Below are positions 44,749 to 57,436 of a DNA stretch of 64,000 nt, piece after piece. Location: NCBI GenBank assembly GCA_038025085.1, contig CM076153.1, forward strand, positions 17,955,001-18,019,000, in the 5' to 3' direction. Each line of letters opens with the position of its first letter. The first letter of the stretch is position 1. The stretch is from Tetragonia tetragonoides. Its lineage: Eukaryota > Streptophyta > Magnoliopsida > Caryophyllales > Aizoaceae. Both the position numbers and the translations under genes were made by a program. Below the pieces are notes generated by a model, which was given only the letters and a program-made list of their open reading frames with translations, was not told the origin of the DNA and ran no database searches.

Positions 44749-47700
44749 ATGGCTTCAATGAGGAGAGTATCTAATGGGAAGGATAATATCTATAGTTCTC
44801 TTGATAGTTTAACACCTAATAGTGAAGGTGTTCGAGTAAAGGTTCGTGTGTCTAGAATGTGGGATGTTTTAAATTTGAAGAATAATAGAGATCTTATGAG
44901 CACTGACATGGTCGTTATTGACGAAAAGGTATTATATAGTTCTCTAAATTGGTAAATTCCCCTACATGCATATGAAATATAGGCTATTATTACAGTTGCA
45001 GTTTTAATTGTCTTCTTACAGTAACTATCTGCTTTGGTCAGGGGTCCTATATCCATGTCACAATCAAGAGCAACATTGCACATCGTTTCCGCGGGCGGTC
45101 TTTTTGTTGAAGGTGGTATTTACTTCATTAAGAACTTTGCTGTCACGGATAACCGAAGCAAATACTGTGTTGTTGCAGACAACAAGGTAATGATGCAGCT
45201 CTATGCCAACACTACGGTGACTGAGTTTAACAATGAGGATGATAAGATTCCGAGGCACCGCTTTGATTTTGTTGATTTTGACAAAATTGAACAACGAAAA
45301 GGGCAAGACTACATTCTAACAGGTTGTGCTCTCTATTTATTTGTGCTTTTTTCCCATCATATGAGTATTATCTTTTCACACACTTACTCTCCTTTTTTAA
45401 AAAAAAAATAGATGTGATTGGTCGTGTGGTCTCTCAAGGAAATGTCCAAAAGACAAAGACTAAGGGAAAGGAAGTGAACTACGTGACATTGGAATTGGAA
45501 GACATATGGTACTTTTTGAAAGATCAATATCCTTTTTTGTTCTCAACCAAATTTGCAATTTTCCCTACATAAATTCCTGATCTTTATTATTATCATGTAG
45601 GGAGAAACAGATCAGAATCACTCTTTGGGACCGTTGTGATGTTGACTTCCAAAGACAAAGCACCCTCTTGCCAAACACTATCATTATTGGTGTCTTCACT
45701 TCAAACTTGGTGAAGGATTACATGAGTGAGTTAACTCTTCCCATTTCTCTTTATAAACCCTCCTATTAATAATGTTAATGAAGTGTTGTTGTATTGTTAA
45801 TAATGCTTTGGAATACTCTTAATTAAGTGTTGTTTTATTGTAAATGAAGTTGGTGGTATTGCCATTCTTTTTTACATTTTGCTATAGTGATCAGCATGCT
45901 GCACACGCGCAACATGCAGAAGCTGTGATGGTGCCCTCCCATGCTTTCAAAATGTGATTATCTTAAGTATATGGTAGATTTGAATTTGCGGTACAGTTAA
46001 CATTCAGTGATTATAATAGTTCAATGTCCGTTTTAGATGTGCTAATTTCATTATATCATAAAACTGCAGCAACAAGAAATGAAATAATTCTACAAACCCT
46101 AAAATAAAAAGCAAACTTCTGTCAATTAAAGAGTCCTGCATTTATATTCTGGTATCTTTGCCAAGGTTATATTTGCAATTTCAAATAAAATTTGTATGTG
46201 GTATGTAGTTTGATTTTCTGTCTAACTTGCTATCATCTATTTTTCTGGAACCCATTTGGTTTCATGTGTAAGGGTCGAAAAATTTGCAAAAATGCAATCA
46301 TCATTCAAGTTACTCATCAAAAATGACCAATTAGGTTTCAAATTAAAAAATCCCAAGTTTGTTTGTTCTATATTCCAATTTGTTATATTGGTAGAGTGTA
46401 GTTAAGGGGTGAGAGCTTACAATAGTACCAGTTATCCTATTCCATTTTTTACTAAATTAAACTCTGGCATATAGACTCTACAACTTTGTCAACCACAAGT
46501 GCTACCAAAATATACCTCAATCTGAAGATCCCTGAAGTTTCTGAATTCAAGGGGAAGTACATGTACACTTTAAATAAAACAGTACTTCTCATTGCTCCAA
46601 AATATTGGAATTTCAATGGTAAATGGACAAGACCCAAACAATGAACTAACTCAAACTTTTATATCTCAAGATCAAGTGATGGAGATGATAGCATAAAATC
46701 CCTTGAAGTACATCGTCAAGCAATCGATCGTGCAACAGTTCTGTCAAATAAAAAAACAATTGAAGAAATCCTGGACATTGTTGCTGATGACTTTAAAGAC
46801 GTAAGTATCTATTTTTAATAGCTGACATAAACTTGGCATCAAATCCTTGGATATGTCAAAAAGTCAGAACTGGAGTGAATATCTAATATAAAATTTGCAA
46901 TAAATTCATCCAGGGCACTAACTTCTACTGCCAAGCCACCATTTTGGACATATGTAATAATAATGGATGGTACTATAATTCATGCCAAAGGTGCAAGAGA
47001 CTAATCAAACCTTCAGGAGAAAAATTCTGGTGCAACCATTGTCAAAAGCTGATTGATGATGCGGTGCCAAGGTATTTAAACTACCAAACCCTTCTCAGTT
47101 TCACCCCACTTTATAACTTACTGGATTTTGGAGTACGTAGTGTCAACCTCTGATTGAAATAAAATAGGTATCGATTGGAGCTTGAAGTGAGCAATGAGAC
47201 TGGGACAACCAAATTCATTATTTTCGACGAAGAAGCTGAAAAATTGATTGGGCACTCAGCCATCAACCTTTACGATATGGAAGCCAAAAAAGAGGTACTA
47301 ATTCTAATAGGACTATATATATTATACACCAGCTGCTAGAAATATTTGAATTCTTAATATACATTTCCTGTTCCATGAAAAAACCAACACCAAAAGAGTG
47401 GAGAAGATGAGGGAGAACTGCCGTCCCTTATCCAAAATCTTACAACTACTTCCCACGTATTCCGTGTGAAACTTACAACTTACAACAAAGCTGCGTACAA
47501 ACAAAGTTTCACAGCGAACAACGTCCTTAGTGAAGCCATTCTAGAAGACAAGACTGAGAACGAGGTAATCCCAAAAGAAAACACATCTTTTTCTATTGTT
47601 TGCAATTAAATAAAATCTTTATTGCTCCCCCCAATGAATTTTTAATTACTCCAGAACCCCATGCTGAATCAGCCACGTGAAATTGGAAATGGTGACATAA

Positions 47701-47929
47701 ATGACGTGGATATGGTAGTTGAAGGAAATGCAAGCATTGCTAACTTGGACAATGGTCGTGGAACTGACTCAGGGCCAAGTCGGAGGAAAAGGCGCCTAAG
47801 GTGTGATTTAAACCACTGCAAAATAACAAATAAAGAACACTTGAAACAAGAAAGAATTACTAACATTAGTTGTTGCTCCCCAGGGTTATTGAGTCTGATG
47901 ATGAAGAAGTGGAGCCAAGTGCGGCCTGA
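44749..47929 (+). pseudogene. RPA70/RFA1-like single-strand-DNA-binding protein, eleven exons, one frameshift
   Basis: Exons: 44749-44928, 45042-45322, 45412-45508, 45601-45725, 46475-46556, 46671-46800, 46914-47071, 47168-47294, 47397-47564, 47655-47800, 47884-47929. All introns are GT-AG. The sum is 1,540 bases, one more than a multiple of three, and the frame breaks exactly once, in a five-T run at 45101-45105 in exon 2 (GRSF-then-VEGGIYF). Exons 1-2 form an OB fold (VSRMWDVLN, GSYIHVTIKS, GGIYFIKNF). Exons 3-5 form a second OB fold (DVIGRVVSQG, KQIRITLWDRC). Exons 6-9 form the C-terminal OB fold with a zinc ribbon: C322, C325, C338, C341 (CQRC, CNHC). The tail has RRKRRLR and an acidic end. 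RPA1 proteins hold single-stranded DNA in replication and repair; this divergent type is often multi-copy and Helitron-associated in plants. The single break may be a sequencing error, so the gene could be intact. Confidence 0.85.
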
Positions 47930-49436
47930 TACAAAGCTGAACTACAAGTGCAAGAGAAATGTGTTTCTGAAGACTAAGAATAAAAGTAGTTTTAAACATA
48001 GAGTGTCGTTCCCAGAGTTGCAACAACACTTGCTTCCCTGTGTTTTTCCCTTTCAAGTTTCCTTCCAAAGACAATATTATCAACCTGTCTTCTTTAGTTT
48101 AAACGGTTCTGCTTTCCCTTTAAAGTTTCTTTCACATGACTATGTAATGACAGTTTGTTATTGAAATTTTAGTTGATTCAAAAGTTTCCTTCATTTAAAT
48201 TCTTAATCTTTTACTATTTTGCACACCTTCACTTATCAGATATGTTGAATAGGTGAGAATATTTCAGCAATCGGCATAAGCTCAAATGACCGGTTAGGTC
48301 AAAAGAGTCGTTTCATATATGTGTGTTTCCAGTACTCATCTCTTTACCTCCAGGTCAGCTTAATTCCTCCCCAAGTGACGAGTAGGTTTGTTGAGGTCTT
48401 GCTGTAGGAGAGGGTTCTCAAAACCAATTTTGAGATTAAGTGATTCTGTTAAAGTTGTCATGTATGGAACCTTGAATACAGAACTTGGGTTTCCATGCTC
48501 AAACTTGACTCTTTTGGCGTAGTTTGCAGTTCTGTTATTGGGTATTTGGGTTGTGGTTGTATTTGTGCCAACTTCTAACACTGCAAGGTGTTTGGCTGAG
48601 GACTTTAACTATGTAAAATTGAAATTTTGGGTCCAATAAAGTAGTGATAGGATTGTGGGAAATGTTAACAACTTAAAAAGGTACTTTATAGGAACTCCAT
48701 ACTCAAAATTATTTGTTCAATGTAATCTTATGTAATATTTGTAAATCATCAAATATGATATCTGGAGAAGAATCCACTATAACAAATGAGAAATGACTAA
48801 CACCAATTGTTAGAACCCCCATCCCTTGCTATTCCTCCTATAGAAAATCGTGATTTTCAAACACTATTCTAGGTTAGGTTTCTTCTTTTTATTACTACAA
48901 GGGTGAAAATAACCAGGTCTATTAAAAAATTATTTCAAGACTATCATAAGTAGTAATATAAAACATGCCATCTCGAAAATAAGACAAGCCATTTAAAAAA
49001 AAAATTAATTCCTATTCCCTCTAGACCAGAAACAAAAACTGCCTAATTTTAGACAATAATATTAGTGGGAACCAATACAAATGCGGAAGTTCAAATGTGG
49101 TTATCTTTAGCTCGCGATTCATAAAGGTTAACGATTGTATATTGAGCCTTCCAAAGCTTATTTATATACACTTCATCTGTATAATTAACAGTGCACAATA
49201 TCAAAACAGTACTTCCCTAATCAAGTTGAATTATGTTTATCACAGAGGAAGATGAATCCAAAGCTAAAGTGACTCATTCAAAGTGCAAGGACGAATCAAT
49301 AAAGGATGCAGCAACAAGTGCATAATCGCTCTGTCTTCTTCTGATTGCTAGAAAGAATTGATAGACCAACTAGATCGTCATGTCTAGTGGACAATCCAGA
49401 TCCCAAGAATGCATTACGTAATGAACCGTTAGCGTT
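47930..49436. other. downstream of the RPA1-like gene to the duplication edge
   Basis: RPA1-like 3' UTR, then AT-rich DNA. The only coding-like stretch is 48360-48640 on the minus strand. The recent duplicate starts at 49437 after GAACCGTTAGCGTT. Confidence 0.5.
48360..48625 (-). other. possible terminal exon or gene fragment, unidentified
   Basis: A minus-strand frame follows a plausible acceptor (TTTTACATAG, near 48610) and runs SSAKHLAVLEVGTNTTTTQ ... RVKFEHGNPSSVFKVPY ... NKPTRHLGRN, then stop. The composition is protein-like. No partner exon was found upstream (48630-49430), so it may be an exon relic. Confidence 0.3.
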
Positions 49437-50169
49437 GTCAATCTAGTCCTTCATATTAATAAGGCAATAAACATATTCTCTCTCCATTATCTTTAATTGA
49501 TCTTATTTACAAACAAATTTATGAAAGTTGTTGAATTTAGAGATCCAATAACTCCACTAATTTAGCAACAAAATTTGGAGGGAGATTGAGAGAGATTGAA
49601 AATGTCATGTTACAAATTATTTTGCCCTCATCATATCATATACTCTATCCCCTAACTCTTTGAATTTTCATGGCTGCTATTTAGATTCTCATGCATTCTA
49701 TTTCTATTTTCTATACGTATGCTATACCCAGGGCCACAGGCCTCAGCAGCATAACTTCTCCAATCAAATTCTTAGAGAAAGAAGCTAACCTAGATCCTTT
49801 TTTTTTGTTTTCCTAACATACATGGCTAACAAAACAAAAGAGATTTCATTGAACCATCTTAAAACTAAAAGAACGAATACTACAAAATTTTAAATAATAA
49901 CACATGCATGATACAACTCTTCTATTAATTTCTTAGATATTTTGTATGTATGAATGGAAATATTTTTTGCAATTTTGGTAAGATTTTTATTTGGCTATCA
50001 TTATGATTAAATACATAGATATTCAATACATAAATAAGAAAACCTGAACAAGACACTTATTATAAATGAAGAGAGAATAACTTGGGTTGCCTAATTAAAA
50101 TAAAGGGTTAAATTGTCAACTCACAAAATAATGACATTAGTATTTCATGACCTGGCAATATTAACGGCC
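49437..50169. mobile_element. TIR transposon, second unit, left end missing
   Basis: Matches 28540-29274; the outer 57 bp of the left inverted repeat are not present, because the duplication breakpoint falls there. Confidence 0.7.
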
Positions 50170-50177
50170 TATATAAG

Positions 50178-51620
50178 CTACATAAGACATTCAGTTTATA
50201 TGTGCATGTATTATTTCTCCTCTCTGAATTTTGCCTGCCTTGCCTCTCATGCCAATCTGCCCGTTGCCATTTCTGCCTCCTTTGCCCCTTCCTGGTTGAT
50301 GTTGCCTTGGCTGTACAGGTTGTCTAGGCTGTTGCACTAGTTGTGCTTGATTGGTTAACAGGAGCTTCAGGTTGCCTTGTCAAGTTCTCAACAGTAGGCA
50401 CTAGTGTCCTCTTCTTCTTCCTACACACCTCTTCAACATGGCCATATTGATTACAGTGACCACATACAGTAGGTTTCCAGTAATAATCCAAAGTTGTTCA
50501 AGGATTATGCCTCTCTAGCTTTTAAAATGCACCTTATCAGGGAACTTAGACCCTATATCCACCATCTTTTAAAACCCGAGCAAAGTTGATACCCACCTTC
50601 ATCCCAGTGTTCTTATCAGCCACCATAGATCTACCAATAAGACAAAACAATCTTACTGAGCCCAACAACATTCCAGTACTTTACATCTAACCAAGGAAAC
50701 TTTACTCAGATGGGCACAACTTGTGTGGACTTAATTAGTTCATCGTGGACCAATATGTGGAGTCACCCCCTACTTCACCTGGAGTCACGCCCCTCTAAAA
50801 GTGGAGCCACCCCTACTTCACCTAGAGCCACCCCTCAAATTTATACTTGACACCACCCCTATGTCACCTGGAATCACCCCCTACTTTACCTGGAGCCACC
50901 CCTTACTTCACCTGGAGCCACCCCTCAAAATTACTTCACCTGGAGTCACTCCCTACTTTATCAGGAGCCACCCCCTACTTCACCTGGAGCCACCCCTCAA
51001 AATTACTTAGTCCACGGTGGACTAAGTCCACACAAGACATGTTGCAAATATAGTTGCTCCTTAGCATAATTAACATTTGTAGACCATGGTCTAACAATGA
51101 GAGGTTTGTTATCAAAATGGAAGACACCCTTTTGTAAAATAGCATCTCTCTTTTCTACTGATTCAAAAACGAACCAAAACAATACCACTATTCATCGTAA
51201 CTATATTTGGCATCCCTCTTTTAGCCCAGATCCTACCAACAAAAGGCTGATAAGGACACTCACTGGAGGCCTAGATCTCAAAACATAACCAACCAATGCT
51301 TGACTATAGTAATCAAGAGAAATGGGATTTTGCTTTGTCCTGTAGTTGCGATAGCCATGAGTTAATCTTCTCTCGAGCAGCTAGCTCAAGTTGCTTAACA
51401 ATACCAGTTTGAACACCAGAGGTCAAGATATGGGGGGCATTTAGTTCATTACGAGCGAGATTGTGAACTACTTGATCTAAACTAGGTCTCTGATTACTAT
51501 TCAAATTAGTTGGAATCTGCATTTCAATTGGACTATTAGTAGGTTCCTCAGTACTTACATCACCTTCACCTTGATCTTCTGCTTCTCGTTTAACCTTAGG
51601 CCTTATCGCGCGCTAGTGGA
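50178..51620 (-). pseudogene. LINE ORF1-type remnant (DUF4283 and zinc knuckle), second unit
   Basis: Near-identical copy of 29283-30735, with the same internal foldback element (50720-51036), which lost one 10-bp step (a single AAATTACTTC in place of two). Confidence 0.8.
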
Positions 51621-52031
51621 GAGAGAAGAGAGAGCATGTCGAGAGTTTTTTTTTTTCGAACCAAACAATTTAATGAAATCTTTATAATGACATAAGTATC
51701 ATTATGAATTTTTGTAATTGAATATTATTTAAGTGATAAGCGGTTAACGTTATTTCACATGAATTGAATTGAACTAATTAAACGAAAATTAAGCTGAGGA
51801 GAATAAAGCACAATTTTCATAGTAATGGTTCATGCAGCTTTATTCATCGACAATAATCATAATTATACAAAAGTTACCATTACATGCTTACTTTTTAGTA
51901 GTAGTAAGCAGTAGCGCACACACATTGGTACATACACTGTATAGGACACTGAATTGAAACCACAATATTACAGTAGAAATTACGTGCTGCATGCATGATA
52001 GAGTTGTTTGCCATCGATCAACATCTATCTA

Positions 52032-53102
52032 TCAATGGCATTCCCCGTAGTAACAGAGACAAGCCTTTTCACCTTTGTACCATTTGCATTCACCGTAGTG
52101 AGCTCCCCAAGTGTTCTTACACTTGTAGTTGCAACGATCGAAACACCCACCTTTGTACACCCATCCACATTTCTGTGCTTCAGCCACTTGGATTTCTAAA
52201 AAGAAAAGAGAATATTAATTAGTTAATACGTGTCTTAATAAGAGTAGTTGAGGCTAGGGTCCAACTAAGTTGAGTTGAGGCCGAGCCAGGCCAGCTTGAA
52301 ACTCTGCTCGGTTTGGCTAAGCTCGGGCTCGACTCGGTTTGGTTCTACTCGAATTCAAATTTATTATTATAAACCTTTTAAAAAACAAATTAATTGAAAT
52401 CATTATTTGCAATGGGATTCGACTACATGTGATCATTTGCACCTTAATATAAATATACAAAATTCCTAAAATAAAAATGAATTTTATTTCGTAAATATTT
52501 AATTGTCTTAGTTTTTTTGGTTTAACCACATATTCACCTAAGTCTTTTGGTCCCAAATTAATCATGTGCGCACTGGGTCGGCCCACGAAAGGGTAAAATG
52601 CTCCCACTAAATAGTTTTTCCATTTACAAGATTCGAACCCTCGACCTTGCTTAAGGGACGAGAGTGTCGAACCACTCACACTAACCACTTATTAATTATC
52701 TTATTTAATAAAGAGAAAAATAATCAAGTCAACTGCGCCGACTGAGCCGAGCCATGCATATATAGTAGGTTCGTGCTAAACTCGGAAAGTATTTGAGCTG
52801 ACTCGAGCTCAGCTCGAACTTGGTTCTTGGTTGGACGAGTTTTGATAAAGTCGGTTCGACTCAGTTACACCCCTAGTTAAAACCAATTATTGTAATCAAT
52901 TATAAGGGTTCTATGTAGATCGTCGCTAACATTTTAGTGTTGCTATATATTTTGTCTAAGTACTCCTTGTAACTTAATAAGCACCATGTTGGTAACATAA
53001 ATAATAGCAAGGAATGGATAAAAAGTACTCACCGTTGCTAGCAACAAGGAAGAAGATGAGAGAGATAGCGAGTAAGCCAACAAAGCAACCAGACTTGGCC
53101 AT
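52032..53102 (-). CDS. defensin-like secreted cysteine-rich peptide, copy 3
   Basis: Exon 1 is 53033-53102 and exon 2 is 52032-52195; 77 codons, intact. It is the recent duplicate of copy 1 and carries the same signal peptide, but keeps Gln at the predicted first mature residue, so the Pro in copy 1 is the newer state. All eight cysteines and both core motifs are present. The promoter TATAAATA is at 53185-53192. The intron holds the hAT MITE (52255-52875) with the nested SINE (52511-52691). Confidence 0.88.
52255..52875. mobile_element. hAT-type MITE with nested SINE in the intron of defensin-like copy 3
   Basis: Recent duplicate of 31370-31990; the nested SINE (minus strand) occupies 52511-52691. 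Confidence 0.8.
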
Positions 53103-53562
53103 TTTCTTCCTTTCTTAATAGATTGTATATATTGAGTTAGTTTGTGAGTTGTGAGTTGTGAGTTTTTGGGTGCAAAGAGCGTAGTATTTATAGACTAATT
53201 TAATTATTTTTTGCATAGTTGCATGGTAAATTGGTAATACATTCATTTAACAACGAAATGTCAATTATACGTACGTAGTAGTGTGAACAAAAGAATTTGT
53301 CAATTAATTGTACGTACGTAGAAATTTTAACAGCAAACGATTACTTAAGTCTGTGACTTGTTCTACCCAGTCGGCACCTGCTCCCAAGCTGGCAAATGGG
53401 AATAAATAAAAACCAAATTGGTTGAATTTAATCAATTCATGAGTGATGAGTCGAGTTTGATTCTTAAGAATGGAAAAATTACTTGTTTGAAAGCATTTTA
53501 TCCTTTTGTGAATCGACCCGGTGCCAATAAGATGAACCCGTCGTCCGTACCAAAAAATATGT

Positions 53563-53666
<104 letters not shown>

Positions 53667-55015
53667 TGGAATAAATAAGAGAGAATGAATACACGAGCGT
53701 ATTTGACATATTTTTTAGCTGCCAATTTTGAAATTTAAGTGAACAGTTATGATGGAAAAAAATTTAGCTCAATTTTTTTTATTCTATAAGGTAATAATAA
53801 ACTTACTGGGTTGTTGTTGTTATTGTTGTTGTAAGGTAATAATAAATTTTCAAAACTAAAACTTACATCTCACAAGTACCCCATACGAACCTTTTAGAAG
53901 ATATGAGGTGATAATATCGAATTAGGTTATTTGGCAATTATAAGTTGATTTCTATAAGAAAGAGTGAAAAGAGTAATATTACTTCAGCGGCCCCAGAATA
54001 ATAAAAATCAAATCCATTTTTATTAAAACACCATAGTAATAAACTTAGTTTTTTTATAAGGGGGACACCATAATGATAAACTAATAGTCCATATCTTTCA
54101 TTATTAGTTATGCAATTAGAAATTTGATTGGAATAAACATTAATCATAATATATTTGTTTACTATTTTGAGAAAGTGATTATATTTAGAAGACATTTCTT
54201 CCAAAACAATGGATCTTATATGAGGTCATCTCTAAAGCCAAGTTTGGTATAGATATGTTTGAGAAATTATTGTGTAGCCCTGGACTATTGCATCATCTCT
54301 CACAAAATAAGAGACTATCAATTTAAATTTAAAGTGAGCTCCATTTATTTTGTGAGAGGAGAGAGTAATGCTCTTGAACTATGCAATAATCTCTCCAATT
54401 TATGGCCGCCTCATATAAGAATATGTCGTAAATAACAACGACATTAAGAGTGGGCGGATGATTTTAGGACAGAAAGAGTAATTAACTAATTATGACCATA
54501 ATTGAGAAATGAATGAGGTACATGCCGTATTGCCGTACATCTTGCAAATTACGAGGTTATAACATGGAAAAGATTAAGGAAACATATAAGGCGGAAGCAT
54601 ATGGGTCATACAGACATACAGTCATGTAATTTGTCTAATGTGCCTCTTCTGGATGTCATGAAGAGGTAATTTAGAATTTATGTATATGCTACTTGACAAA
54701 TTTGAGTCTATTAATGTTTATCTAGACTTATTCTTACCGTAAAGAAAGTGTTAAATTGTTGTGCCTCTTGGACATGAGCTAATACAAATAAGGGTTGAAT
54801 TGTTCCACCATATTGTTCAACCATGTTAATTTATCAGAACATCTCATGCATGGAAATAATCTAATTCTTAAACACGTATTATGCCTTTTTTGACATAGTT
54901 AATTGTTTTAGTAGTTGAAAAGTTGGAAGAGGGTAAAATCAATTAAAAGTTGCTATAAATTCGGTGACAAACTAGCAATTGTTTTCCTAATTATTGAAAC
55001 TGAAAGCTTGTTATT

Positions 55016-55606
55016 TTTTTTTTTTAGAGGGGAATAGGAAATTTTCATTAATAGAAAAACGATACGGCATCTACAATCAAAATAATCCTAGAATACACTA
55101 AATCAACAATCAATAACAACACAATTTTTGCTAACAAGACAATTGACCAGGACACCTCGGTACGACTCCCAACATGCATAGTAACCATGTGCTTCCTTTG
55201 ATGTATCTTCATCTTTGACGGAAGTGGAGATTTTCACCGCGAGCAAAGCAATCACTTGCCTACAAAACTCTGTTTGATACCATCGGTTGTATGTATTTTC
55301 GGTCCCCAAATTCATATTGAATCTATAAAATTGATATCGCACCATAGGCGAAAAGAGAATCCTACGAAGAGGAAGAAATGAAAATACCAATGAACTCCAC
55401 AAAGGGAGAGAAATTTATTCCACCTAAAGCGAAAAAGAGTAGAAATTATAGTCAAACTAGATGAAGAACATCAAATACAGGCCGGGAATGACCTAAATCG
55501 GTTCTCCCGGCCTGAAACTATAATGAAAGATGAGAAGAGGCAAAAGAGAAAAGTTAGGATTTTGAAAGGAGAGAAAAATGAGACACAACTTGTTTTTTAA
55601 TTCTCT
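55016..55606 (-). mobile_element. LINE-mobilised retroposon, second unit
   Basis: Copy of 34541-35133 with the same 14-bp flanks GAAAGCTTGTTATT at 55002-55015 and 55607-55620. Confidence 0.83.
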
Positions 55607-57436
55607 GAAAGCTTGTTATTGGATTGCACCAATAAAAAAACAAGTTGTTATTGAAGATGAAATACGAAATTATTTTGACAAACTAATTAATAATTGAGAG
55701 TTGAAAAATTAAACTAGTTTAAAATTGAAAATGTAATTAAAATAAAAGTTGGTTAAAGTTTGCCAAAACATACACTAAAATTGCAAAATTAACTTGTTCA
55801 CAATATCTACAGAGATATAGGCCAAATGATGAATTTGTTAACCTAGTGATCATGATAACTCGTAATATTGAGTTCTCTGTATATTTAGGTCTTAATCCGA
55901 TGTATGTTTATGAATTGTTGACTTTTACATTGTCATAGACTAAGGAAAAGTTAAATAGTATTAAGACAATAAATTTGTTTTTACTAATGAGTGGTGGTCT
56001 ACTGTCACATATCTTTTAGTTTTGCATGAATAAGTCTCATTCTAGTTAGGAGTAATTTTTTTCTCTAAAGAAATACCTATATATATCTAACGAGCTAAAT
56101 GGGTATCGAAACTGCTATGACCAATTCTCAATGTCAATTTATTTAGTTGGCCCCTACGCATCTTAATAGAAATATTGACATGCAAAATCTTTTGATGTTT
56201 TTATTTTACAGTTGGTTTTTTAAAAGGCCGCCCTATGGTATAGGGCGGGATGCACCAAGGCACGCACAACGCTAGGCACGGGCAGATTGCGCTTTTTTTT
56301 TTTTTTTTCTTGTTTTCTTTTGTTTCCCGTTTATATATTGTTAGTGTCCTTAACTGATACAAAAGGTTACTTTGCCAAGTTGGTTGGGATAAATGTTGTG
56401 GGAGGCTCCACCCGAGTTCAACTCTGCGCTGGCACATCTTTTTTTTTTCTCTTTTTCTCCCCTTCTGGGTTACATGAGATTAGTTACTATTGTTTTGAAA
56501 TTATTTTTATTTTCTTTATCTTTCTTTTCCATTTTCCCTAAAGTATATATTGTATTTTTATCAACTGACCAAGATTAACTAACACTGCTTTCTCCTTAAA
56601 CTAACACTAAAGATTAATAATCTAATACTGGAGTTTTAAAAACTCAAATTGCCTAGCAATAAACGAATAATGCTTTTTCAATGAACTAACACTAGAGATC
56701 GATAATCTGACATTAGAGATCAATAATCTGACACTTGAGTTTTATGGAGTCAAATTGCATCTCAACAAATTATTAAATCATGACATAAATTAACTAACAT
56801 TGTTTTTCTCATTGAACTAGGATTACGTATCAATAATTTGACATTGAAATTTTAAAAAGTCAAATTGCATCTCAACTAATTAAAACAAGCCTTAAATTAA
56901 CAAACACAACTTTTCTCAATGACCAAACACTACTTGAACTAACACTAATCTCAACTAGAAATCAATAATCTGACGCTGAAGTTTTAGCACCAAAAAAAAA
57001 TAAATAAATAAAGTCAAATTGCATCTCAACAACTTAAAACACGCCTTAAATTAACTAACACTTCTTTGCTAATGAACTAACACTATATATCAATAATCTG
57101 ACACTGAAAATTTAAAAAGTCAAATTGCATCTCAACAAATGTAAACATGCCTTAAATTAACTAACACTATTTTCTCAATGATCAAACACTACAAATCGAT
57201 AATATGTCACTGGAGTTCTATAAAGTCAAGTTGCTTTTCAATAAACTAATTAACACATACCTTCACTTAACTAACAATGCTTTCTCAATAAACTAATACT
57301 AGAAACTAATAATCTGACACTGGAGTTCTATAAAGTCAAATTGCATCTCAACAAATTTAAACATGTCTCAATCTGACACTGGAGTTTTATAAAGTCAAAT
57401 TTAATCTGATACTGGAGTTTTATAAAGTCAAATTAT

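Larger units (their letters stand above)
28540..49436 (+). repeat. first unit of a recent direct segmental duplication (period about 20.9 kb)
   Basis: From 28540 onward the sequence matches 49437 onward at very high identity (a few differences per kb in the stretches I compared). The offset is +20,895, then +20,885, then about +20,472 after a local rearrangement, and +21,797 after a 1.4-kb insertion. Matching continues to the window end (42204 = 64000). The unit contains two defensin-like genes and the RPA1-like gene. Confidence 0.9.

Noticed and set aside
45034..45120. Alternative start of RPA1-like exon 2 at Met 45034 (MVRGPISMSQ...)
   Set aside because: The other frame from the AG at 45041 gives GSYIHVTIKS, which fits the OB fold; a frameshift downstream explains the apparent second frame.
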